Shown piece by piece: positions 1 through 12,208 of a DNA stretch of 64,000 bases. Origin of the DNA: Diphasiastrum complanatum (taxonomy: Eukaryota > Streptophyta > Lycopodiopsida > Lycopodiales > Lycopodiaceae); NCBI GenBank assembly GCA_029204225.1, contig CM055096.1, positions 67,368,370 to 67,432,369 on the forward strand, in the 5' to 3' direction. Positions within the stretch are counted from its first letter, which is position 1. Every line of letters begins with the position of its first letter. Both the position numbers and the translations under genes were made by a program. The notes beneath the pieces are model-generated. The model was not told where the DNA came from. It saw nothing but the letters and a program-made list of their open reading frames with translations, and searched no databases.

Positions 1-3000
1 AAGATCTCCTTTAGTAGATGCACGTTGGGTCAAATGAGGTAAATCACAGGTTGCACAGGGGTCGATTCTCGAGACAAAAGGTTGTGGTTCCAAGTGTTCC
101 AAGACAAGATCACGAATATGTACAGAATTGCCTGCTATTGCCTTGCTAGCTAGCCACTGTATTAATTTTATGTTCTCGTCCACATTGTCTGCACGCTTTA
201 GAAGATTTGAGAGATGACCATTTCTTCCACTTAACAAACTTGGATTGTTTTCAGTTGATAACTCCTCGTGGTTCATTACGGGCAGAATTAACCAGCAGCT
301 GATCTTCGCTTTATCCAATTTGTCCAGCTTTATGATTGTTGCAAAATATCCTACGGTTGGCTTGAATATGTGCTCAGGAGCAGAGCCATTTTCCACTCAA
401 AGATGCTCGAGTCGTGAGTATAAGAAGGGAGAAGGTGGCTGCCACAGACAGGATGCTTTCAACCATAGCATGCAATCTTGTGCACTCCTCATCAATGGGT
501 AACTATTGAGTGGCAGAAACAATAGACCACTTAGACTATCGATACCGCTTCATCTTTTGGCCTCTTATTGATGGATCCAAGCTCTTGAACAATGCACCAC
601 AGAAACAGCTTTTCACCACTTTCAGATCAAACTGACACTTATCACATTACTTGTTACACTTAAACTATCTTTCCACCACTTTCAGATCCAAACTGCACTC
701 TTGTCACATTGATTGTTACAGCAAATTTCTGATCGATGATGAAAGGCCTTTTGCATATTCCCCTGTGCCTGTCTGCCATTGAAAAGCTTAAATTTCATCC
801 ATTCACCAACCAAGTTCTCAAGATGGTTTTTGATCTCAGAGCTCGAATAGTTATCATGTGATATTGAACAAGCCAACAATTTTCAACAAAGACACCTAGC
901 CTGAGGTTTCTTGCCGTTTAATATTTGTGCCACTAAGGAAGGCACATCCAGCTGTCCACATTTGATTTGATTTGATGTTTCTCTTTTCAACGATCTCATT
1001 CAAATAAAAGTCTAAATCCTAACTGTACCCCTGGCTGCAGCATTTATATTCTTTTCATTGGCAATACACTGAAATCACACAGAACTAACAAAGTAAAGCA
1101 ACAAAAGGGGTGCAAACATCTACCAAGTGATTTCCAAGAGACAAAAGAAAACATGCAATAAGCGATTTCCAAGAGACAAAAGAAAACATGCAATAAGCGG
1201 AGCTACACATACCCCTAAAGTTTCTCTTAGAGACGGACCCACTGCTAACCGACACAATGTTGCTCCTGCCCTCTTTTTCTTATGACACTTACCCTGTGTA
1301 CTATCAGACGCTCTTAGCCTCCACCTCCTGTAGAATAATAAGTTACCACTACTTAGCTTCTAGGCATTTAATAACTGCCAATCATTACATTACCTAGAAC
1401 TTATGGCAACAAAACACCTAAAGCCAAAACTGTATTCTCCCATCCATTGCGTTAGCATTGTGGACAGTTTGCACATTCTCGTCTTCCTGCAAGTGTGCCA
1501 GACTATTGGTACCTTCCATCTTTGCAGAAATAGTGGCAACATGGATTACATCTTCAGCTTCCTGCGGTACTTTGTGAGCCTTTGAATTTTTTTGCATTTT
1601 CAATGATTCTCCACTTTTTTAGTGTTTGTGTCTCCTGTTCCTCGGGCTCAAACTGCAACTCCATCTTGCACTTTCTAAATGTGTGTGGCTCATTCTGGTG
1701 TGCGCTTCGAGCCAATGACACTGCTCTCATGACTTTCTCACTTTTAAGATAGTTTCCCATTTCTTGATTTAAAAATATGTTTGATGGTCAATCTTCAATC
1801 TCATCATAGTTAAGCTCTGTGTACATTGTATCATCAACCTGCATCTCTGAATCTTTATCAGACACTGGCTCCTCACTACGTTGCTCTTCCTTTTTATGGT
1901 CAGGCATCTCCTCTTCAGGTATCACAAAACCACCACCCCGAATGTCCCTCCATGATCTTGCTGCACTACCAAGCCTCTCGCTTGCATTTGCTGAAGTTCT
2001 GTTATTTGAAAAGCTCTCGATCTCTGTGATATGGCCTCGGAATTTGATATCATTAACAACAACCGTCGTTGAACATTTTGAGATAACCAATGGAGATCTT
2101 GGTGCTCATGTGACTATAAAGAAAAGAGGCCTCATTTACCATATGAGCTTCTTCAAATTGTCGAACAGAAAAGTGGTGATGATCAAGAAGATCTTAAATA
2201 TCCTCTCCATATTATGTGAACCATAGAGATCTGAGAGTGTGATAACAGTGAACTGCATGCCAAACAGTTTTACTTCAAAAGCTTTCGATAGAACTACCTG
2301 CAAGCACACAAAAAGCACTATAGATACTCCATTTCTATCCACTCTGCAATTTGTATAGTTGGAATTCCTTGGTTCTTCTGTAACCCACTGTGAAGAAATG
2401 CTAGTGCATGTGCAGAAAACTACATTGAGAAATGCGAGCATGAATAAGGTCATTGAAACTGTCTAGAACTAAACAACCTGCAGGCAAGAATCTCTAGCCA
2501 TAACATATTTCCAACATTACTATACAAACTTTCCTACTTCCTGAATTTCAAAACTCAAATAACTTTGAGAAGTGAGCATGCACAAAGCAAGTCTGGAAGT
2601 ATGTTATCTTGGTGGCTTGCCGAAATAAGGTAATGTGATTTCATGTTCTGCAAGACCTATGATCATAATATAACCACCCTTTCATAGTAAACTCAATGCC
2701 ATAACGTTTACATACTCTTTAGCCACTAAATTCAATTTTAACAGGCGTACAGAAATATGTAGACTGCTGCAATCAAAATGCATCCAAAAGGCAAGTTGTG
2801 CATAAAAACTCGCACAGTAAATTCAGAGAGTTTTTTGATGAAAGCTACCTCGTAACTTCTCGTCCAAATAAGACTTTGGGAGTATTTCTCATTGCAGATA
2901 TCATCTTCGCCAGGTCCATCGACAGTTCCGCTGGTTCTACCTGGTCCATGAGATAATATTTTGAAACAAGTTCATCCACATGATCCAGGAAGTAAGTTTG

Positions 3001-3993
3001 CAGTCAATAATATATACATAAGTATATTTGCAGCATGATGTAGTTCCCCGACCTTGAGGTAGGAAGCCAAAAGTTACTCACAAAATGATCAGGATGTTTG
3101 TCCATCTTAAGCAAAGCATAATAACCTGCGAACTCTGCGTTGAGAGGAACTGGAGTTCCTGACCTAGTATGTTCTTTGTACATTTGAAAATGGTGAACCG
3201 ATGCTTAATTCATGTGCTTTATGTTCAAATGCCCATCAAAGCAATCACTAGGACCTCCTTCATTGGTATATTCACAAAGCTCATCATTGCAAGCACATGA
3301 AACCATATCTACGGAAGATATCAAGTAAAGAAACCAACTCATGTCAGAAGGAAATGTTGGCGTAAGTTCGATTTGGTTGTGACACTTGGTAGCTGGAAGC
3401 ACAGCCTGAACACAACAGTAATCATCTCCATATTCAGATTATCAGCTTGGCATCCTTATCCCTACAACAAAGCACTTCTTTGTGAGATTGGAAAATATCA
3501 AAATTCACAGATTCAATTCAAGTGGTTAAAGATGACAACAGGTAACCTTAGAACACAATATACACACAATAAGAAAAGTAAAGAATCAATATCAAATGAA
3601 CAACATAAAAGAGACAGAATCTTAGCATTTCCTTACGGTCTTCTATTCATGTTCAGGATGGAGAGCTGATTTTGATTTGTGATAAAACAAGTGCACCTTA
3701 TACATCAAACCGGATTGAAAGATACCGAAACTATGATAGACAGGTAACTGACCCTATGCTCATGCATTAAAATGGCCTTGACAGTAGATATATGTTGCAT
3801 CCTGAGATCCATGCGAATAGCCCTCATTGGATCCCACAAGATAGTATACAAGCCTAATAACTCCTCATCATAGCACATTCCAAGAAGTCTCAGTAGATGA
3901 TTCGTTGTCTATTACAAAATTGGAAGTGGCCGTACAACAGAAGGCGGCCTTTCCGCAGTCCTTGTGCGCTGGTCAGGCAAAAAGACTTATTTT
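1..3993 (-). pseudogene. SAC3/GANP-family (SAC3B-like) mRNA-export gene, decayed
   Basis: SAC3B-type proteins are the scaffold of the nuclear-pore TREX-2 complex in mRNA export. Reading the minus strand, exon-like blocks follow the order of the SAC3/GANP domain: about 3971-3752 (RTAER..., LLGLYTILWDPMRAIRMDLR), 3300-3082 (DELCEYTNEGG..., AEFAGYYALLKMDKHPDHF, ending at a GTGAGT donor), 2940-2849 (VEPAELSMDLAKM), 2650-2564 (FRQATKITYFQTC), 2400-2310 (ALAFLHSGLQKNQGIP) and 2225-2060 (LLDHHHFSVRQFEEAHMV). Acidic linker sequence lies at 1788-2090, and the C-terminal region at 1-1095 runs off the window. Breaks seen: tandem TAA TAG in the first block, TAA after HMN in the second, TAG between blocks of the sixth, and frame changes between pieces. 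Introns are retained, so it is not a processed copy. Family assignment rests on recalled conserved blocks; the block order makes it fairly secure. A second partial copy lies inverted at 26046-27250. Confidence 0.72.
1129..1198. repeat. 35-bp perfect tandem duplication in the pseudogene
   Basis: Two adjacent identical 35-bp units (1129-1163 and 1164-1198), starting GATTTCCAAGAG, within an intron-like stretch of the SAC3B-like copy. The other copy near 26046-26090 has only one such unit, so the duplication arose after the two copies separated. Confidence 0.85.
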
Positions 3994-4578
3994 ACCAAAA
4001 TTTACACAACAAGAAGCGAAACACAACCAGGGAGCACAAGAAAAATATTTGGTGTGTTTTGTCTGAAGCGATCAATATCTGATCATAGCATGCTGACAAC
4101 GAAACAAAATTAATCAGCTATTGACCTATAATACCAGTTGGAATAGCAAGATCTTTGTAAACTGCTACTAGTCTGCCGTTCTAATTCTTCAAGGATGACT
4201 TTCATTAGAGTTCATGTCCATTGCCACACAACCCACAATTGCCAGCAATTGTTTGCAAAGTTTGAAAGAAAATCAAAAAGTGCCTTCATGGGGAAATCAA
4301 ACCCCTGAATAGACCCTGGATTAAGAAGCTAATATTTATAGTGGATTTAGGACAGCCTAACTTCACATACGCATCAAACTTCAAATTTCCAACATCAAAT
4401 TTTACAATACAATTATAAATAACGATTCTCAGAATACATCCTACCATGAATATTTAAACTGGCAACAAGTTTGCAAATATGTTTGTACGTCTGGAATTCG
4501 ATGCAAAGGTGTTTAATAATAATGTTCACAAAAGGATACAAAACGAGTCTGTAAAGAAACATTCGTCAGATTATGGTG

Positions 4579-4899
4579 TCAGCAGTTCCAAAACATCATC
4601 AAGACCGTATGAAGCTTCGAAGTCGACAATTCCATCTGGAGTTCGCTCCCTTTGCCTTGGCTCTGCAGCTTCCTCTGCACTCTCGTGCCTCTTTTCATCT
4701 GAATTATGTCTTTCTTTTCTTTTCTTTTGGTTTCCACATTTGATTCCATCTGGGATTCTTGTACAAGGTGCTTCAATTTACATCCAGACCGAGGCTGGTG
4801 TGCACTTCCCACGGCTGCCTCTGGGGTACTATTGTGGCTGAAACGAAGCAGGCGGAGTGCTTGTGCTTGCTCCTCCCTAATATAATCCAAACAAATCAC
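4579..4899 (-). other. Possible N-terminal exon of the SAC3B-like gene
   Basis: An open minus-strand stretch of 106 codons, rich in charged residues (EEQAQALRLLRF near its start, a KRKEKK cluster in the middle), lies about 600 bp upstream of the first recognisable SAC3 block. SAC3B-type proteins have a long, poorly conserved N-terminus with a short RLARF-like motif before the domain, and RLLRF here may correspond. The match is weak. The piece between 3994 and 4578 shows no coding signal I can support. Confidence 0.25.
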
Positions 4900-5589
4900 T
4901 AAATTCTACCACAATTGCAAAATCTCATCACTAGTTCCCATATTAGTCTCACAAATTGGAACAAATGAACACAACAACAGGAGGTGAGATGCAAGAGGGA
5001 CAATTAAAACCCCCAATTGCAGAGGAAGGGCGAGAGAAGGCAATGGCAGCACTTAAACCTATCACGCTCGGACATGATGGGCTGTAGCTTGGCAGGCGTA
5101 ATCCTCGGCTCGTTAGCGGCAATGCTCGAACTCTGATGAAGCAGAGGCAGAAGAAGAAACAGAAGTGGTAGACAGACGCGGAAGAAGGAAAAGAAGAAGG
5201 GGTTTGGGTGCGGCCCCACCAGCACTGCGCACTGCGGCACTGGGTCAATTTGCAGTACCTGAAATAGTGCATTTTCGCAGGAAAAGAGAACATGAAGGAA
5301 AAGAAAGATAAGGGGTTTGTGTTGTAAATACATGCTAACCATGGCCATTTGCCCTTTGGCCTAGAGGCTTTGGAAGTGTATGTTACGAGATCTCAAAAAG
5401 TCACTCTATTCTCTTAGTAATAATTAAGGATGCATTATGTAGTATTAGACCTAATCAACCATTTTCAGATAACAGATAAATTTTAAAATGACTTATATTC
5501 ATGCAATGAAGGGTAATTTAAAAGTTAAGAAGCAACAGTAAACATCCTTAAATATGACTAATATAAGTTATATACAATTGTTAACCTGG
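4900..5589. other. No gene seen; upstream flank of the SAC3B-like copy
   Basis: Overlapping minus-strand frames at 4949-5348 are open but low in complexity (Phe/Leu/Ser-rich, read from a GAAGAAGG-rich stretch) and have no recognisable domain. This may be the 5' untranslated region or promoter of the pseudogene. From about 5400 the sequence becomes strongly AT-rich. Confidence 0.3.
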
Positions 5590-6350
5590 CCAAAATTTTA
5601 AAATCATTGTCTCTAAAGGAGAATTCACAATTATGATTTCTTTATTATGTCTACTTAGATCTAAAATTCAAGATTAGCCTTATCAAATGTGAAATGATTG
5701 ACAATTTTAATTTATAGTTTTTCTTTTTTCGATATAATTTACAAAATAGAGTTATAATTATTTTCAAAACGTATTGTATTTTATATTTGTAAGGATATGA
5801 AAAAAGAAATGTACTAAATCATGAAAAACTTTAATTGAACATAAAATTGTGTATGTTATTTTCATGATTGAAATTCGACAAATATAGCATACAAACTATT
5901 GTTTGAAAGAACAATGTGCGAGCTTTGTAGAATATTTGAAATATTCCATGGCAATTTTTCAAATTTTATTTTTCATATTGCATTGGCATTTGGGAGAAAG
6001 GCGAATCTCCTAGTAAAATTGAGAGGAAAATTGCCACCTCTCTTTTTGCCATCTTACACTTGATCAAATAGATGGCTTTCTAACAACTGACTTTTTCTAA
6101 CAAATGCTAACATTTTGAGAATATTTCAAATATTCTACAAAGCTCTCTCAATGGGTTTTCAAATAAAAATAATGAATGATATGCCTTGCAAAGTGGAGTG
6201 AAACAAATGGAAAATAAAATCTGCAAATAGAATACAATATACAATCAATGATTTTTTTTTTCACGAATAACAATAATGATGTTATTAAATTCTTAGTAAA
6301 ATTCAAATTTGTTTTACAATGCTCTCTACTCTTGGGTAGGATAATTTAGT
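5590..6350 (+). repeat. AT-rich dispersed repeat, copy 1 (unclassified)
   Basis: This stretch aligns by eye over several hundred bases with 47500-48330, in the same order and orientation. Shared blocks include GAAAAAAGAAATGTACTAAA, CCACCTCTCTTTTTGCCATC and GGCTTTCTAACAACTGACTT. A partial third copy is at 53690-53890. It has no ORF and no terminal repeats that I can define. It could be a non-autonomous DNA transposon, an old LTR or another repeat class. Confidence 0.65.
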
Positions 6351-6794
6351 CGAAACAAATGAACATGTGTACGAGCTCTATATTCAAAATGTTAAACAAT
6401 AACTAACACAACTCAAGAAAAGCCTACCAATTTGAGGATTAAAAAGAATGTTATCTACTATAGACAGCAGTAGGGCATTATTCAACAAATTTTTTTCTAT
6501 AAGTCATAACAATAGTAATTTGTATTTCAATTGGTTTTCTATCAAGTGCGAGCAAAATTTGTCTAAGCAATTCATGAAGATTAAGAATCAATGCTACGAA
6601 TTAAATAGTGACTTGTACATCATGTTAGAACTTGTGTTCCTATTGATGCTTTCATTTGGTAATTGTTTTCAAACTTTCATTAGACGTTTTAAAATAGGGT
6701 AATTGTAGTAATTGAATCATTCCGTGTTTTGACCAATTGAATCATCCATTCAGAATTCATTTTTGTTTGAAGAAGGAATTTAATCAATTTTTTT

Positions 6795-7215
6795 TTTAAA
6801 TTAGAAGATGTTTCCAAATATATCTAGTAGGTTTTTTCTTTGTCAAAGAATCGAATTCCTTTTGTGTACGATTCATAATATCTTTCAACTCTAGATTAGC
6901 TAATAGTTTTTGAATACCATCTTCGTCAACCTTTCTACCGATGATGTGGTTCCACAATTATTATTTACCAATGTTTTTACATATGTGCATAGGATCCAAA
7001 AGATGATTAATCAATAAAGCCATCCAATAGAGTAATTTATGAAAAATGGACAGTATTTTCATATCGTCGATTAATTCATCCCATGAGGAATTGACATTGT
7101 GATGTTTAAGCCATTCATCATGCCATTCTGCTACTCCCATGTGTGAGGATGGTGGTTTAGTTAGCATGTTCTCCCTTTTCCCTCCATAAAAGCGCTTGTT
7201 CAACTTTGAAAAGGG
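6795..7215 (-). pseudogene. CACTA (En/Spm) TNP2-like transposase fragment
   Basis: The minus strand encodes an 80-codon open piece (7203-6961) containing HKLLYWMALLINHLLDPMHI, which matches the TNP2 signature of CACTA transposases (small hydrophobic residues, YW, then N-x-LD-x-MH). After two in-frame stops the reading continues to about 6795 as NHIIGRKVDEDGIQKLL, in the expected downstream position. TNP2 proteins cut and re-insert CACTA elements in the nucleus. Only a short internal segment survives, with no terminal inverted repeats seen, so the element is dead. The flanks at 6351-6794 and 7216-7722 hold only AT-rich sequence. Confidence 0.6.
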
Positions 7216-7722
7216 TCATCAAGCGGCAAGTATTTTCGATGATTTTCATAGGTCACTTTTTATTATTATTTGTGCTATGGCCCACAAATGTAACATAATA
7301 ATCCAATGTAATTAAACCCACATAGTTCACAAAACATATATGAGATAAGCATAGTCAATATACTTAAACCAAAATATCATAGGACATAGTATCTACTTGA
7401 ACATTCACAAAACCGATTCATATGACAATACATTGGTACTTGAATATTCACTTAATCCGAGATAGTTATGTAGTTACTTTGTTGTATAGGTCTCAAATAT
7501 CATAAACATGAATATTGTTCCAAAAAGTGAACAATTCTTCAACCAAAGGTGCAAGATACACGTCCATGTTCTTGGCCTTATACTTTCCTAGGATCAATAA
7601 AGCTAACAACAAGTGTTTGATTTTTATACTCAATCATGGAGCAATAATATAATTAATAAGCACAATTGGCCATGTAGACCAACTTGAATCTTGCACACTA
7701 AAATGAATGTGTTAAGAGTGAA

Positions 7723-8001
7723 GTGCCACGGGAAAATGGTGTGGCAAAAAGACTTTTTTTTTTCTTAAACTGGACCTCAAGGTATCAAGAAGCCAAACAA
7801 AAAAGAAACATAGCATTGAAACGACAAAGAAATATCAATAGGAGAAGAAGAAGAGCATTGGCAAGCCATTATTTGGAAAACGAGTCCTTGGAATCTTTAC
7901 CTTCACGATGCACTCATGAATGGGCTCTTAATATGATGTTAAAAGCATTGGAAAATGGAGAAGAAGTGACCAAATCAGAATGGGAATTTGCTCGTGGTTA
8001 A
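7723..8001 (+). CDS. Hypothetical 92-codon ORF, basic
   Basis: An ATG-to-stop frame of 92 residues with a basic stretch (RRRRRALA near residue 48). No family recognised. It lies between the CACTA fragment and an acidic open frame at 8537-8755, so it may be the remains of a transposon accessory ORF, or chance. It has no close neighbour in operon-like spacing and no clear promoter. Confidence 0.18.
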   Translation: MPRENGVAKRLFFFLNWTSRYQEAKQKRNIALKRQRNINRRRRRALASHYLENESLESLPSRCTHEWALNMMLKALENGEEVTKSEWEFARG

Positions 8002-8536
8002 TGTGCATGGAAGGTTAGCGTAATATTGTCTTTGTGATATTTTATTTTTGTAGTTAATATAAAAAATAGTATTTTTATTTGAACATGTTTTTTGTTTTAT
8101 TTTGTTTCAATAAAAAATACACTGCCATGTGGGCATATATGGACATCATTGTCATGTTGAGAGGGTTGACAACAAGTGACATACCTTTGATTGTGGTATA
8201 ATGGCCCACTTTCAACAAGATAATCATTCTAGTGCGAGGGACGTAAATGTGATTTCGGCACATTGTCGGCACTTTGCAATGTATTTACAAAGTCAACTAT
8301 GAGACTAACGACAATATATCATTTTTGATGTAAAATGGTTTTTGGTCATCAATGTCACGATTACAGTTGATTTCTCAAATTATATGTATATATTGATAGA
8401 GTCTGATGACATCTTAGTATTGCCACAACATTGCGAACAAGTGAAACTCCACATTCTCATGAATTTGTCTTCTACTATAAATTTGTCAAATTTATTGATC
8501 TTATAAGACTAATTCAATTTTGTGATTTTCTTGTAG

Positions 8537-8755
8537 ATTATATTTCATCTAGAACGACTAGACCAAAAATGGTGGTATTTGATAGGAAGCCATTTTGAGT
8601 GTTTGAGGTCACTATGTTTGGATGAGATAGAAGAAGAGGAAGATGAATATGAGCCTAGATCACATTCTCAAAGAAACACGATAGATAATCTACGATTGTA
8701 TTTAGACCTGGATTCAAATGAGTGCAAAGACTTATGTGATGAGAATGATGCATAA
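8537..8755 (+). other. Open 72-codon frame, acidic C-terminus
   Basis: Between an in-frame TAG (8534-8536) and the TAA just after 8755, the frame reads FHLERLDQKWWYLIGSHFE followed by an acidic run (EIEEEEDEYE). It lacks an ATG. The composition looks protein-like, but I recognise no family. It may be an exon or transposon remnant linked to the nearby CACTA piece. Confidence 0.2.
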
Positions 8756-10200
8756 ATGTAATCACAAGAATGACACATGAATGTATTTATGATTATTAAT
8801 ATCTATATTCAATTACATTCTGTTGTGGGAGTTAGTTGTACATAAATAAGTGGTCTTGACAGAAATAGAAAACTAGAAAAAATGTGCGAGGGTCGTGGCA
8901 TCTTGCGAGCATAATACCATAACTCAATGACTGGTTGCAAAATATTGTACCATGGAATAAAATAGACTTGGTCCATGTAAATAAAACAATTTAGAAGGCC
9001 CAAAGTCTAAGTTGCTAAGTTTTGTGTTGTAGTCAAAATCAAGTTGGTAGTAGGTAGAATGTGTTTCTTTGTGCACCATAGATCAAGTTGTGTTTTCTCT
9101 AAAGGGCTAGGATTTCAATCCTTGCCTTAATGAAGTAGCCAATCGAAGCACAGGGGCAAGGGCCTCCCCAAGAATAAAAAGGCACCTTTTGTTCTCCAAT
9201 TTCATGCTTAATAGAGAGGAGGAGACTCTACCAATTTGGCAATTGAAGCATCCTCATGTGCTTTGCTTTCATCACTAATGCTCTTTTTGTGAATTGTTTC
9301 AAGTTCTTCCCACTTGGCTATGGTTATTGGGATATTTTTTTAATGTTTTTCCATTAGACTATTGCTTTAAGCACATGGGCTCACCTCCCTCATTTCTCTT
9401 CTCTCCCTCTCTTTACATCTTGTATATGTGTTAGGTGGACGAGTTAAAGTAGTGTTAGAGTTAGAATGGCAACTAATCTACAACTAATAACAGTTAGACA
9501 TCTATACTAGTGATCTAACTCCTTTTGACAGGCGGAGGGGCTGCTCACCTTCGTCATTGTCAGACATACTTGCTACTAACTAGTTTAGTTGTTTTTAGCT
9601 ACTTTTGGAGTATTAGAGATGGTTTTGGGATAGTTTAGAAGGGATTTTCTTGTTTTGTGGTTGTTGATATATTTCAAGCTAGCAGAGGAGGTGTTTGGAG
9701 GTAGAGGAGACCTGAGACAACCTCTAAGGGCTTGACACATCAGCACCTAAACGAAAAGCCTACAAAAACCATAAAAATTTGTATGTTTGAAGGGAAAAGA
9801 TAGAAAAACCACCGTCAGATTTTGATTTTCACAAACCACTAGAAGCTAGCCCTCGCACGACTGACAGCAGCCTAAGGACCCAGCCCTACACAGAAGCTTG
9901 CAAGAGTTACTTTCCAACAAATTTTCAGAGAAGTTAAAAAATACGAAAAAAATTGCAAAACTGCTCAATAACCTTCGCCACTCCTGTTGAAGCTAGATCT
10001 CTTAGAGACAAGCTTACAGACGAGTCTGCGAGAGCTCCCAAACAATTCAAGAGGCCCTTTGAGAGATCGAAAAATCCAGAAAGAGCTAATTTTAGCCAAA
10101 ACTTTTGCAGACTCCAAGATTTTGAGTTTCTGTTGCAACTAAGGTTCACCACTCCTGCTGAAGCTTCCTCAATTCCTAGTAGATCTCAAGATATGATGCT
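8756..10200. other. No gene supported; probably LTR or leader of gypsy element N
   Basis: No domain seen in any frame. An open frame at 9953-10216 (+) gives no recognisable protein. A CACTCCTG[T/C]TGAAGCT phrase occurs twice (near 9980 and 10151). The right end leads into a TATA box and then gypsy gag, so part of this is probably the 5' LTR of element N. I could not find the LTR's left end. Confidence 0.3.
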
Positions 10201-10206
10201 TTTTAC

Positions 10207-10215
10207 TATAAAATA
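10207..10215 (+). promoter_or_regulatory. TATA box, likely LTR promoter of gypsy N
   Basis: TATAAAATA upstream of gag-like coding sequence on the same strand. A degenerate tRNA-Met primer-site-like ATCAGAGC follows at 10321-10328, consistent with an LTR (TATA) then PBS arrangement. The PBS lacks the usual TGGT start, so this is tentative. Confidence 0.35.
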
Positions 10216-10439
10216 GCACAAAGAACCCTCGCAAGGCCAACCCTCGCCTGATTAACCTTCGCAATTATGATCAATAGGTAGATATACTTTAGATCCATCT
10301 ACAATGAAGATTTCAAGCTAATCAGAGCAAGGAACAATGAATTATCAAGGAAAAACTATGAAAAAAAGACTAAAATTACACCATTGGCCAGTTGATTTTC
10401 ATGTCATTAGTAGTTGCAGCACAAGATTGCTTTTTCAAC

Positions 10440-11340
10440 CAAGCGACCGAAGAGAAAGCCACATAAGAAGGGTTTAAAGTTGCCTTCATCACCCGCTTTA
10501 AACCAAGGAAGTTCTTGGAGGACCCACTTTTCCTATTGAGCAAGGTCAAAATGGGTAAACGAGAAAGGGTTCCTGACTACTTTGGGCAAGTCAAGCATCT
10601 ACTATCCAAATGCAACGCAACCCTAATTCTAGCTGGGTTACCACGAAGTATCAAGAGAGAACTCAAACGACAAGAATAGTACGCTATGTTGTAGGAAGCC
10701 ATGGAAGACACTATCAAAGAAGAAGATGAGAGATCAGATGATGATTCAAACCACAACTATACACTAATCCATCATCCAATTCTCTCGATTGTATCCACAT
10801 CCAATGCTTCCAACATGTTGAACGATCTGCCAATTGAAAAAATTACTAAAATTTGCAAACGATAGATGGAACAACTCACAACCCAATTTGATAAAAAACT
10901 AAAGGATTTGCAGAGTGCTATTGCAACTTCATCACAATGCCAGATCAGAGTCAGCCATAGTACCCATGAAGAAAAACGTATGGTGTCCAGTCTGTACCTA
11001 AAACCATACTACCAATGAGTGTCCAATGCTGAAATAAAATATCAAATTGACATGTCAGTATTTCCATTTATGTAATGAATCTCGTTGAGGGCCAGTTCAC
11101 GAGATTCCAAAAGGATTAAAAAATTATACCTTAAATGACATGGTAATCATGTTGCCAAAAGCACAACGAGAGCCTAACAAGAATCAGGATAATAAAGAGC
11201 AAGTCTTCGAAGGACTAGCTCAAATGCAACTAGTGAATCTAGTTGAGCTAGGTGAAGAAGATAAGATTGGTCATGTGGGAGCACAATTGACATCCACTCA
11301 ATTCACGCGGCTACATAATCTGCTGATGGAATATTGAGAC
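10440..11340 (+). pseudogene. Ty3/gypsy gag (element N), decayed
   Basis: The plus strand reads a retrotransposon Gag capsid-like segment (FLLSKVKMGKRERVPDYF, then LILAGLPRSIKREL), interrupted by in-frame stops at LKRQE*YAML*. A predicted coiled-coil (MEQLTTQFDKKLKDL) and a zinc-knuckle-like WCPVCT*NHTTNEC with a stop inside it follow. Gag packages element RNA into virus-like particles in the cytoplasm. A last open stretch (11140-11337) leads into the protease/RT region. The reading is continuous enough to assign but clearly non-functional. Confidence 0.65.
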
Positions 11341-12208
11341 TGTTTTGCATAGTCATACAAGGATTTAAAGGGTACTATACCACCAACCATAGTCCAACAT
11401 ACCATACTGTTGGTGGATGGGGCAGTCCCCAAGGTGAGCCGTTACTACCGCTACAATCCCAATTATACAGAGCTAATTAAATAGGAGTTGCAAAAGCTGC
11501 TTGATGCCAATTTCATCTACGAAATTGAGCATACAGAATGGGTATCACTGATAGTTATAGTACCCAATAAAAATGGCAAAATTTGAATTTGTGTAAATTT
11601 GAAGGCACTAAATGTAATTACAAGAAAGAGTCATTTTTCTCTACCCTTTACAAAAAGTGTCATAGATCGAGTATCAGGAGCAGAAGCCTATAGTTTCCTG
11701 GATGTTTTCAGTGGCTAAAATCAAGTAAAAATTAAGCTTAATGACCAACAGAAGACATTATTTGCCATGGAATGAAGAACTTATGCCTATAAGGTAATGT
11801 CATTCGGACTCAGTAATGCTCCAAGTGCCTTCCAAAGAGTTATGGCAGCAACATTCAGAGAGTACTTACAAAAGTTTCTGAAGATCTTCTTAGATGATCT
11901 GTGTGTGTGCATGGGCCTGATATTGAGCACTTATCTCATTTGGTAAAAGTATTGATTCAATGCCACAAGTACTAGATATCCTTGAACCTAGGAAAGTGTT
12001 AGTTTCGGGTGACACATGGCCTCATCTTAGGCCATATCGTATCTAGACATGGAATCACCATTGATCTCTCCAAGATAAGGGTCATTGTCCACCAGAGACG
12101 ATTCATGAAGTTTACATTTTTATGAGCCATGCTAACTATTATCGGATCTTTATCTTAGATTTTGCAGAGTTAGCCAGGCCAATTTATAGACTTACCACAG
12201 AACCACAT
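11341..12208 (+). pseudogene. Ty3/gypsy reverse transcriptase (element N), 5' part
   Basis: The reading follows gypsy RT order: VSRYYRYNPNYTEL, then a substrate-contact block, YSFLDVFSG (first catalytic Asp), MSFGLSNAPSAFQRV, and FLDDLCV at the YxDD position. It ends in FAELARPIYRLTTEPH. Several in-frame stops and a frame change after FLDDLCV disable it. RT copies element RNA into cDNA. The coding sequence stops at 12208, where an 821-bp solo LTR is inserted, and resumes in register at 13035. Confidence 0.72.

Noticed and set aside
1819-2226. 135-codon plus-strand ORF
   Set aside because: Antisense shadow of SAC3B-like exons that read sensibly on the minus strand.
4949-5348. Overlapping 114-codon minus-strand ORFs as a real gene
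   Set aside because: Phe/Leu/Ser-rich translation of a purine-rich tract; no domain; more likely untranslated or promoter sequence.
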